Shown here: piece by piece, positions 1-6,337 of the stretch
Layout: each line of letters opens with the position of its first letter
Position numbering within the stretch: position 1 is the stretch's first letter
Source of the DNA: an uncultured Candidatus Melainabacteria bacterium
GTDB lineage: Bacteria; Cyanobacteriota; Vampirovibrionia; Gastranaerophilales; Gastranaerophilaceae
NCBI GenBank assembly: GCA_934754735.1
Contig: CAKVJE010000037.1
Location: 1 to 16,679 of the forward strand
Direction of reading: 5' to 3'
DNA: 16,679 nucleotides
The notes under the pieces: generated by a model
The model's database searches: none
The model's input: the letters and a program-made list of their open reading frames with translations, nothing else
Told to the model about the DNA's origin: nothing
Translations under genes and position numbers: made by a program

Positions 1-1881
1 ACTGTTTGGGAAGAAAGTATTATTTATTGTCCGACAAATGTTCAAATTATTGCGCTTTCTGCAACAGTTGCAAACGCCGATAAATTAACTGATTGGATTA
101 ATACTGTTCATTCAAAAACCGAATTAATCAATACCGATTTCAGACCGGTGCCTTTAAGATTTTATTATTTTGACTCATCGCAACCGAATAATTTATTACC
201 GTTGCTTACACCAAGCGGAGCTTTGAATAAAAAAATCAAACCTGAAAAGAAAGAATTTAAACGCGGCAAGGCTGTGCAAAAAAGAAATGTAGTTAAAGAC
301 GTTGTAAGAAATTTACAAGAAAAAGATATGCTACCGGCAATTTATTTTACATTTTCTCGTAAAAGGTGTGATGAACAAATGGAAAATTGTGCATCACTTT
401 GCCTAGTAACACCTCAAGAACAGGCAGAAATCAAGCAAATTATAGATGATTATGTTGCAGAAAACCCATATCTTTATAAAAATAAGCATATAGAATATTT
501 ATTGCAAGGTGTAGCTTCGCATCATGCCGGATTACTTCCGGGGTGGAAAATGTTAGTTGAAAAACTTTTCCAAAAGGGCTTGATTAAGGTTGTATTTGCG
601 ACTGAAACATTAGCTGCAGGTATCAACATGCCGGCGCGCTCAACTGTAATCAGTTCAATTAGCAAGCGTACTGACAGCGGACACAGAATTCTTACACCAA
701 GCGAATTTTTGCAGATGTCAGGGCGTGCAGGACGACGCGGAATGGACGAAATCGGTTATGTTACAATTGTCGGCTCACCGTTCCAAACGCCGGAAGAAGT
801 TGCAGAACTTGTTTTGAGCGATGCTAATCCGCTTGAAAGTAAATTCTCACCAAGCTATTCTATGGTTTTGAATTTGCTTCAAAGATTTACTTTAGAAGAA
901 GCAAAAGAGCTTGTACTTAAGAGTTTTGGATATTTTTCATCAAATTCCAGAATTGAACCTTTGATTTTATTACACGATGAAATTAACGAGAAAATTAACG
1001 AATGTAATGCGTTTGTTTGTTGTTATAAACGCACTAATGAGGATTTATTAGAGTATAACAAAATCCGCGATATTTATGTCCAGAATAGACGCGTATTTAA
1101 GACTATTCAAAAACAAGAAAAGAAAAAAAACAGACCTCTGACGGAAGAAGCTCAAGAATTTGGACGTCAAAACAAAATTATGCTTGAAAAAATGCATTCT
1201 TATCAATGTGATACATGTAAATTGTTCAAAAAGCACATGAAAACAATTGATTTATTGAACAGATACGTTTCAAAGCAAAAAAACTTGGACAAAGAAATTG
1301 AAAAACAGAAGGATATTTTCTGGAATAAATTCTTATCTCATAGAGCTGTTTTAATTGATTACGGTTATATTGTAGACAATTATCCGACTGAACGCGGAGT
1401 TACTATCTCACAATTACGTTCAGAAAACGAATTATTCTTGGCGCAAATTATTTTCTCAGGTGTTTTAGATAATTTAACTCCGGCAGAACTCGCAAGTGTT
1501 GTTTGCGCAATTACAACAGAAGATATGAGAGCGGATTTATATTCACAACTTCCACTTTCTCCAACTGTTAGAAAACGTTTGAATAAGATTAAAGATATCC
1601 GTCGAGATTTAGAAAAGAAACAAAAACATCACGATGTGGAAGACCCTATGTATATTAATGGCTACTATTCACCATTAATTGAAATGTGGGTAAACGGTTC
1701 TGAATGGGATGATATTATTGATCAGGTTGATATGGGCGAAGGCGATATTGTAAGATGCTTCAAACGTGTAATTGATGTTTTAAGACAATTCTGTACAATT
1801 TCTAATATACCGGAAGATTTGGTATTTACAGCAAGAGAAGCTATTAATTTAATCCAAAGAAGCCCGATTGATGTGGATTAG
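1..1881 (+). CDS. Ski2/Mtr4-like DExH-box RNA helicase, C-terminal part (5' end outside window)
   Basis: ATP-dependent superfamily II helicase, probably acting on RNA. The reading frame is open from base 1, so the gene starts before the window and 626 residues are visible. Seen in the visible numbering: motif III (SAT, residues 20-22, bases 58-66), motif V TETLAAGINMPA (about 201-212) and motif VI QMSGRAGRRG (about 238-247). A charged, partly coiled region follows with one CxxC pair (bases about 1207-1218). A C-terminal DSHCT domain occupies roughly the last 160 residues, with the typical W-x-x-G-S-x-W then EGDIVRCFKR-x-x-D-x-LRQ signature. The Walker A and DExH motifs must lie upstream of the window. 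DSHCT helicases of this bacterial type are typical of cyanobacteria and actinobacteria. The first repeat copy begins three bases after the TAG stop. Substrate and partners cannot be told from sequence. The family call is firm and the precise role is open. Confidence 0.93.
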   Translation, partial: TVWEESIIYCPTNVQIIALSATVANADKLTDWINTVHSKTELINTDFRPVPLRFYYFDSSQPNNLLPLLTPSGALNKKIKPEKKEFKRGKAVQKRNVVKDVVRNLQEKDMLPAIYFTFSRKRCDEQMENCASLCLVTPQEQAEIKQIIDDYVAENPYLYKNKHIEYLLQGVASHHAGLLPGWKMLVEKLFQKGLIKVVFATETLAAGINMPARSTVISSISKRTDSGHRILTPSEFLQMSGRAGRRGMDEIGYVTIVGSPFQTPEEVAELVLSDANPLESKFSPSYSMVLNLLQRFTLEEAKELVLKSFGYFSSNSRIEPLILLHDEINEKINECNAFVCCYKRTNEDLLEYNKIRDIYVQNRRVFKTIQKQEKKKNRPLTEEAQEFGRQNKIMLEKMHSYQCDTCKLFKKHMKTIDLLNRYVSKQKNLDKEIEKQKDIFWNKFLSHRAVLIDYGYIVDNYPTERGVTISQLRSENELFLAQIIFSGVLDNLTPAELASVVCAITTEDMRADLYSQLPLSPTVRKRLNKIKDIRRDLEKKQKHHDVEDPMYINGYYSPLIEMWVNGSEWDDIIDQVDMGEGDIVRCFKRVIDVLRQFCTISNIPEDLVFTAREAINLIQRSPIDVD

Positions 1882-1883
1882 TT

Positions 1884-1997
1884 TTTTATAACACCCTCTC
1901 TTGTATTTCTAAATTCAAGGGCTTAAGCGATTGAAAAACTTTAAGCCCTTTCATTAAGAAATTCTTTCTCTCCGAAGGAGAGAAGCTTTACTTGCTT
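1884..1997 (+). repeat. 114-bp direct repeat, copy A
   Basis: Matches 2139-2252 at a constant offset of 255 with four substitutions and no gaps (positions 1903, 1904, 1975, 1984). It contains two hairpins. One has a perfect 10-bp stem, AAGGGCTTAA (1917-1926) with TTAAGCCCTT (1941-1950), and a 14-base loop. The other has a 7-bp stem, TCTCTCC (1967-1973) with GGAGAGA (1977-1983), and a 3-base loop. The substitution at 1975 falls in the loop of the second hairpin, so its stem is kept in both copies. There is no T-run after either stem, so it is not a canonical terminator, although it sits directly after the helicase stop. Confidence 0.9.
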
Positions 1998-2082
1998 GCT
2001 ATATTAAATTGAACGCTTTTGCACCCCTCTCCTTTATCAATTCTACATGGAGAGGGTGCCGAAGGCGGGAGAGGGTTTTATA
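1887..2082. repeat. MITE-like palindromic unit with 14-bp terminal inverted repeats
   Basis: The left end TATAACACCCTCTC (1887-1900) and the right end GAGAGGGTTTTATA (2069-2082) are inverted repeats with 13 of 14 bases matching. Inside lie direct repeat copy A and a further hairpin, GCACCCCTCTCC (2021-2032) with GGAGAGGGTGC (2049-2059), which pairs over 11 bp with one bulged base. Nothing inside encodes a transposase. It is either a small non-autonomous element or a composite of short intergenic palindromes, and I cannot tell which from a single genome window. Confidence 0.6.
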
Positions 2083-2138
2083 TTCTTTTTATTTTATCAA
2101 ACCACACTCAAATTACTATGTTTCGCTCTAATCTTCTG

Positions 2139-2252
2139 TTTTATAACACCCTCTCTTAAATTTCTAAATTCAAGGGCTTAAGCGATTGAAAAACTTTAAG
2201 CCCTTTCATTAAGAAATTCTTTCTCTCCGTAGGAGAGAGGCTTTACTTGCTT
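2139..2252 (+). repeat. 114-bp direct repeat, copy B
   Basis: Second copy of the repeat at 1884-1997, 110 of 114 bases identical. Both hairpins are retained: AAGGGCTTAA/TTAAGCCCTT, and TCTCTCC/GGAGAGA with loop GTA instead of GAA. The copies are separated by 141 bases of different, also palindromic, sequence. Confidence 0.9.
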
Positions 2253-2347
2253 TTATATTCTTTAAACATAATCAGCCCCCACCCGAATTTCTAATCTTCG
2301 AGCATAGCTCTCAGCTTGAAATTCTACCCTCCCCCGTGGAGAGGGTG
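2147..2347. repeat. Second CACCCTCTC-bounded palindromic unit
   Basis: Begins with CACCCTCTC (2147-2155) and ends with its exact reverse complement GAGAGGGTG (2339-2347). It shares its left part (copy B of the direct repeat) with the unit at 1887-2082, and near its right end it shares AATTCTAC and GGAGAGGGTGC. The middle differs. A short inverted repeat, ACCCTC (2326-2331) with GAGGGT (2341-2346), closes the unit about 10 bases before the stop codon of the minus-strand gene. That hairpin may lie in the gene's mRNA 3' end. Confidence 0.5.
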
Positions 2348-2357
2348 CACATTTGTG

Positions 2358-3836
2358 TTAGACTTTTTTGTCTTTTTTCTTATCGTCTGTTTGATTGTTT
2401 GCAGTATTGCTTGTTACACTACCTGTTGTTGTACCGTTTGCACTTTGTGCTACAGGTTGTCCGAATGGATTATCAGAAGATGTTGTTACAGGTGTACCAT
2501 TTTCACCGGTTAGAGTTTCAGGAGTTTCCGGAGCTTCTATATCATCCGGAATTTCTAATTCAAGATCCTCTACGTTTTCGAGCTGACCTGCGTAAACATC
2601 AATATTTTCATCGTACATAGCTTGAGTATCGACATTCAGACTTTGTGTTTCCTTACGCATATCTATTTCTGTGCCAACGTCTTTCGCCCATTTAATTTGT
2701 TGAGCAGTTCCAACACCACTCATTGCAGCACCTGCATACCCCATAGCAGCAAAAGCCCAAGCCCATGCAGTTGCACCAAAGGCCCAAGAACCAGATGTTG
2801 CAACAGAAGTTGCTTTTATTGCCGCTTGAGTACCACTAGCGGCATTAAGACCTTGCGCTGCCGCTTCTACATAGCACATGGTTCTAGTTGCACTATCAAA
2901 GCCTTCGGCGTAATCGGTTACGCCTTCAACTTCTGCCATAGTTGCAGCTGCGTCATCATACCCTTCTTGATAAGTACCGATTTCCTCATGTAATGTACCA
3001 ACAATATCAGTAGCCTCATCAGAAGTATCTTGAATACTAACGCCCAATTTTTGCATCAATGGAACCAGTTCTTTTAGTAAATTTTGTTCATCTTCAGTCA
3101 ATGTTTCACCAGAATTAACTTTTTCCATCAAAGCATCATAAGAAGCCTTATACATATCAAATTCTGTTTTATCGTCTTCAATTGAAGCATTAGCGTCTTC
3201 GTTTTGTGCTGTAGCTTCATCTGTAAGCTCTTCAACATTACTAGCATAGTCTTCCATGTCACCCTGAGCTGAAGCTAAAGATGCTTGGGCATCTGTCATT
3301 GAATTTTGCAATTCATCACAAGCTTCCTTTGCATCTTTATTAGGTTTTTTAGCCATATAAGTTGTTGCGACAGCTAGTGCTAGCGGTGCTGCAATAACAA
3401 AACTAGCAGAAGTCTTTCCTGTAGGATTACAAGAAGTCTTTCCTATTTGTGCTACAGATTGCCCTAAACCATTGCCCCAAGCAGTAGAACTAACCACTGC
3501 ACCAAAAGCCGAAACACCCACATCAACGGCAGCTCTTGTTGCCATTTTACCTTTTTTACCATTATACCCTGTTTCGTCTTTAATGGTATTTTTGGCATTA
3601 TTTTTTGCCGTATTTAAATCATCATCGGCAATTTCATACTTGTTTTCATCTTGTGATGTTTTGGCTGTAGCACGCCATTTTGTTAACTCTGTATTCCAAG
3701 TCTGGGTAATTTCGCCCATGTCTTTAGCCGAAATTCCCATTGTATTACCACCATAGTTATAATTATACCAACATTTATACGCATAAGATTGCGATGTAGT
3801 TGCTTGTGATAAACTAAATGAGCCTGAAATTGCCAT
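2358..3836 (-). CDS. Unrecognised acidic, Ser/Thr/Ala-rich protein with three hydrophobic segments
   Basis: I do not recognise a family. It is 492 residues with ATG at 3836-3834 and a strong GGAGG four bases upstream. The N-terminus (residues 1-33) is rich in Ser, Thr, Gln and Tyr with almost no charge and has no Sec signal peptide. Small-residue hydrophobic stretches lie at about 103-131, 143-162 and 351-376; the last is unusually rich in Trp, Ala and Gly. Residues about 165-305 are acidic, helical and coiled-coil-like. The tail (about 430-480) is a Pro/Thr/Ser/Asn-rich low-complexity linker ending in a Lys/Asp cluster (DDKKKDKKV). This outline resembles secreted pore-forming or translocator-type proteins (hydrophobic helices between coiled coils, exported without a cleaved signal), but there is no motif to prove it and no secretion gene nearby. 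It stands alone, divergent from the ruvX operon, with palindromic repeats downstream. It is certainly a real gene; its function is unknown. Confidence 0.85.
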   Translation of the reverse strand: MAISGSFSLSQATTSQSYAYKCWYNYNYGGNTMGISAKDMGEITQTWNTELTKWRATAKTSQDENKYEIADDDLNTAKNNAKNTIKDETGYNGKKGKMATRAAVDVGVSAFGAVVSSTAWGNGLGQSVAQIGKTSCNPTGKTSASFVIAAPLALAVATTYMAKKPNKDAKEACDELQNSMTDAQASLASAQGDMEDYASNVEELTDEATAQNEDANASIEDDKTEFDMYKASYDALMEKVNSGETLTEDEQNLLKELVPLMQKLGVSIQDTSDEATDIVGTLHEEIGTYQEGYDDAAATMAEVEGVTDYAEGFDSATRTMCYVEAAAQGLNAASGTQAAIKATSVATSGSWAFGATAWAWAFAAMGYAGAAMSGVGTAQQIKWAKDVGTEIDMRKETQSLNVDTQAMYDENIDVYAGQLENVEDLELEIPDDIEAPETPETLTGENGTPVTTSSDNPFGQPVAQSANGTTTGSVTSNTANNQTDDKKKDKKV

Positions 3837-3932
3837 AATTCCTCCGATATTTTATTCTTTGATATATATATCGGCACTTTCTTAAAAAACTTTAGTGTTT
3901 TTGGATAAATCTTTACAAAAATTTACACTTTT

Positions 3933-3960
3933 ATTTTATGTATTACAGATTGATTAACAA
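3933..3960 (-). promoter_or_regulatory. Predicted sigma70 promoter for the 2358-3836 gene
   Basis: Reading the minus strand, a -35 TTGTTA (3960-3955) and a -10 TAAAAT (3938-3933) are separated by 16 bases. Transcription would start near 3926 and give a leader of about 90 bases before the ATG. Both boxes are near consensus, but the region is AT-rich, so chance matches are likely. Confidence 0.4.
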
Positions 3961-3989
3961 TTGCGAAAACCAAAATTTTAATGTACAAT
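3961..3989 (+). promoter_or_regulatory. Predicted sigma70 promoter for the ruvX-tilS-hpt operon
   Basis: A -35 TTGCGA (3961-3966) and a -10 TACAAT (3984-3989) have the ideal 17-base spacing. The start would be near 3996, about 60 bases before the first ATG of the operon. Confidence 0.5.
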
Positions 3990-4058
3990 CTAAACTAGCA
4001 AGTATTGATTTTTGCTTGTTAGAGAGAAGTTTAAATAATATTGGCAAAAGAGGGTTTT

Positions 4059-5654
4059 ATGAATAAAATTCAAATTAAAGCAGAAATACTCGCAACTATA
4101 TCAGCACTTTCTACATCTTCTCAACCGAATTCAGCTTTGTTGACTGATTTAAAGATGATAGAAGATAAAAAAACAGTTCTTGATATTTTGATAAAAGAAT
4201 TGATTAATGCATCAGAACAAAAAGCTCTTATTATTTGCTGGCTTTTAACAGAATTAATAGACAAAGAAACTCTTAACAATGAATTATGGAATGTAATTAA
4301 AGCTCCTGAGTATGGCGACCATATAAAAATGATTGCTTTTAATATGCTTAAAGATTTAGGCAACAAAATTGACTATGACGTAATTAGCGGTTATTTTGAG
4401 CAGTTTAATGAATTAATTAATAAAGAAACTAAACAACTTCTTGATACAGCAATTATGAATCCGGAAGCTCAAATTGATTTTATGGACTTTTTAAGCTCAA
4501 TTAGCGATAACGACAAGATTATATTGATTAAGTCTTTAGAAGAAGATTACGCTAACGATGCTCTAGCAAATATCTTAATTCCTGTATTTTTATTCTACAT
4601 TGATACAGAGGTCGGTAATGTGGCGCTTGAAATATTAGGACGTTCAAAATCTCAACTGGCATATCACGCATTAGAAAACGCAAAAAAATATGCTCCGGAA
4701 AATTTGTTGGGTAGAATTAACAAAGCTATTTCCGAACTTAAAATGTCCGGAATTCGTGTAGACAATACAGAAGAATTTTATAAAAATATTTTAAGAGAAT
4801 CTAAACCATATAAAGTTTATGTTTCATTTCCTGATGGACATGGAAATATGGGAATTGTGTTCTCTAGAATTAGAGCAAACAAAACTTTGCAATTCTTGGC
4901 AATTGTTACAAATCCACGCTATGGAATTCTAGACTCCTTTGGATTTAATTCAATGACAGAGCGTGATTTTTTCAAAATTATTGATAAATTTTATAATTAT
5001 CAAGAAAAATATGAAATTAATGCAAGTGTTGCAAAATATTTGATTGACCAAGCTGAAGAAGGTTCGCATACAAATAATGAGCCTATTCCTTATGAATATG
5101 TTTGTTGGCAAAGCATTTTACTTGATATTGAACCTGAAAAACCAAATTTATACATTGAAAAAAGAGAACTTAATCAAAAAGATGTCGATAAGTTGTGTTT
5201 GAGCGATTATGTTCAAAATTGGTTTTTTGACGAAATTACGTCAGAAGAATTTAAAGCATTTATTAATAAACTTTCAAGTGAATATAAGGCAAATAATTTT
5301 GATGTAGATTTAGATAAGTTTATTGCCGATAATTTCGATAGTATTTATACAGCAAAAGAACTTGCTTACAAATTGATTACTTTTAATATAGCTGCATATT
5401 TAAGAATGCTAAAAGGTGATAAAGAATTAGCAGAAATTTTCTATTCTCTTGGTTCAAATTACGCATTCTTAACAAATATTATAAGAAAGAGTATTTACGA
5501 ATATTATGTCGGAAAACGTTATATTTTGAAAAATCAAAGAAAAACAGCAAATGTTTTTGAAAAGAAAATGCAACCAAATGTTGACGATTTTCAACTTTTG
5601 CAGCTTGATATGATAATATCAAGTATTGAAGCAAGGTGGGTTGATAATGCATAA
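4059..5654 (+). CDS. Unknown, mainly alpha-helical protein heading the ruvX operon
   Basis: I do not recognise the family. From the ATG at 4059 it is 531 residues. I chose this start because AGAGGG lies four bases upstream; an in-frame TTG at 4041 has no ribosome site. There is no signal peptide and no clear membrane span, so it is probably cytoplasmic. Residues 1 to about 235 are regular amphipathic helices that look like HEAT or TPR-type solenoid repeats. Residues about 250-315 are different: a compact, probably beta-rich piece with FPDGHGNMGIV (257-267), then NPRYGILDSFGFNSMTERDFF. The rest is again helical and Glu/Lys/Asn-rich. It ends 8 bases inside ruvX, so translation of the two is probably coupled. 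First position in an operon with RuvX, TilS and Hpt hints at a housekeeping role, but that is only context. Confidence 0.85.
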   Translation: MNKIQIKAEILATISALSTSSQPNSALLTDLKMIEDKKTVLDILIKELINASEQKALIICWLLTELIDKETLNNELWNVIKAPEYGDHIKMIAFNMLKDLGNKIDYDVISGYFEQFNELINKETKQLLDTAIMNPEAQIDFMDFLSSISDNDKIILIKSLEEDYANDALANILIPVFLFYIDTEVGNVALEILGRSKSQLAYHALENAKKYAPENLLGRINKAISELKMSGIRVDNTEEFYKNILRESKPYKVYVSFPDGHGNMGIVFSRIRANKTLQFLAIVTNPRYGILDSFGFNSMTERDFFKIIDKFYNYQEKYEINASVAKYLIDQAEEGSHTNNEPIPYEYVCWQSILLDIEPEKPNLYIEKRELNQKDVDKLCLSDYVQNWFFDEITSEEFKAFINKLSSEYKANNFDVDLDKFIADNFDSIYTAKELAYKLITFNIAAYLRMLKGDKELAEIFYSLGSNYAFLTNIIRKSIYEYYVGKRYILKNQRKTANVFEKKMQPNVDDFQLLQLDMIISSIEARWVDNA

Positions 5655-6045
5655 AGTTATGGCGCTTGATGTCGGAACAAAAAGAATTGGAATTGCACTA
5701 AGTGATTATTTACAAGTTATTGCGACTCCACATTCGTTTATATCAAGAGTTCCGGAAGAAAAAGCAATTGCAGATATTGTAAAAATTGCCAAAGAAAACC
5801 GCGTTGAAAAGATTGTTGTAGGTGTTCCAATAAATATGGACGGAACTTTTGGCAGTCAAGCAAAAGATTGTCAAGATTTTTCACAAAAATTAATTGGTTT
5901 TGATATAATATTAGAAGATGAAAGACTAACCTCCGAAGAAGCAGAAGAAAGGCTTCGTAGTAGGAAAGTAGATTTCAGAAAAAATAAGGGACTTGTCGAT
6001 ATGGAAAGTGCCTGTGTGATACTAGAACAATATTTGGGGAAATGA
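5647..6045 (+). CDS. ruvX: RuvX/YqgF-family RNase H-fold nuclease
   Basis: Putative pre-16S rRNA maturation nuclease / Holliday junction resolvase of the YqgF family, cytoplasmic. At 132 residues it has the usual family length. Seen: the N-terminal strand ALDVGTKRIGIALSD with the first catalytic Asp (D8), the VGVPINMDGT motif (58-67), DERLTS (91-96) and the C-terminal DMESACVILEQYL (118-130) that supplies the last acidic residue. The ATG at 5647 is preferred over an upstream in-frame TTG (5626) because AAGGTGGG lies just before it and the family begins right at this point. It overlaps the previous stop by 8 bases and its own TGA touches the next gene. Confidence 0.95.
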   Translation: MHKVMALDVGTKRIGIALSDYLQVIATPHSFISRVPEEKAIADIVKIAKENRVEKIVVGVPINMDGTFGSQAKDCQDFSQKLIGFDIILEDERLTSEEAEERLRSRKVDFRKNKGLVDMESACVILEQYLGK

Positions 6046-6047
6046 TT

Positions 6048-6332
6048 ATGAGTGAAGAATTAGAAAACTACGTAGAAATTACCGATGAAGACGGCGTTTC
6101 AACAAAATGTGAAATTTATGATGTAATTGATTTTGAAGATAAAACTTATGCTTTATTACTTCCGATAGAAGATGCTGAAAATGAAGATGCAGAAGTTATC
6201 ATCATGGAATATGTTGAAGAAGGTGAAGGCGAAGATGCTGACGGTTATTTCCAAAGCATTGAAGATGAAGACGAATTCAACAGAGTTTGCAACTACATTG
6301 AATCATTAGAAGATGACGAAGACGAGGAATAA
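6048..6332 (+). CDS. DUF1292-family acidic protein
   Basis: A 94-residue, strongly acidic protein of the DUF1292 (YrzB-like) family; no biochemical role is established that I know of. The diagnostic pattern is visible: an E-I-x-DEDG start, then a hydrophobic strand, DFEDKTYALLLP, and a final strand VIIMEYVEE, followed by an acidic helical end with DEDEFNRV. The ATG at 6048 is chosen because GGGG (6036-6039) lies 8 bases before it. An in-frame ATG at 6042 overlaps the ruvX stop and would have the ribosome site too close. The ruvX-DUF1292 order is a widely conserved pair, which supports both calls. Confidence 0.88.
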   Translation: MSEELENYVEITDEDGVSTKCEIYDVIDFEDKTYALLLPIEDAENEDAEVIIMEYVEEGEGEDADGYFQSIEDEDEFNRVCNYIESLEDDEDEE

Positions 6333-6337
6333 TAGTT

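Larger units (their letters stand above)
1882..2357. other. Gene-free, repeat-filled intergenic region
   Basis: This 476-base stretch between the helicase stop and the stop of the minus-strand gene has no credible coding sequence. It is built almost wholly from palindromic units based on a CACCCTCTC / GAGAGGGTG core: a 114-bp direct repeat in two copies, long hairpins, and terminal inverted repeats. The individual units are listed separately. No tRNA-like or promoter-like signal is convincing here. Confidence 0.85.
3837..4058. promoter_or_regulatory. Divergent intergenic region with two outward promoters
   Basis: These 222 very AT-rich bases separate two divergently transcribed genes and contain one plausible promoter for each, with the two -35 hexamers directly abutting at 3955-3966. 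A 7-bp inverted repeat (CCGATAT 3844-3850, ATATCGG 3868-3874) lies in the leader of the minus-strand gene. Confidence 0.6.

Noticed and set aside
148..150. GTG at 148 as the start of the helicase gene
   Set aside because: The same frame is open from base 1 and encodes helicase motif III (SAT) before it, so this is an internal Val codon of a gene cut by the window edge.
1917..1950. 10-bp hairpin after the helicase as its terminator
   Set aside because: No T-run follows the stem on either strand, and the same hairpin recurs away from a gene end in copy B; kept as part of the repeat.
1884..2252. The two-copy direct repeat as a CRISPR remnant
   Set aside because: Repeats are 114 bp with only two copies, and the intervening sequence is itself palindromic; no cas gene is present.
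2316..2620. Plus-strand open frames with runs of Cys, Phe and Leu across the end of the minus-strand gene
   Set aside because: They are the complement of the 2358-3836 gene, have no ribosome site, and their odd composition is that of an antisense reading.
2358..3836. Calling the protein a type III secretion translocator
   Set aside because: Only the general layout fits. There is no family motif, chaperone or secretion-apparatus gene in the window, so it stays unrecognised.
4041..4043. TTG start for the unknown protein of the ruvX operon
   Set aside because: No ribosome site precedes it, while the in-frame ATG at 4059 has AGAGGG at proper spacing.
5626..5628. TTG start for ruvX
   Set aside because: The ATG at 5647 has AAGGTGGG upstream and begins right at the conserved YqgF N-terminus; the longer form adds only seven unconserved residues.
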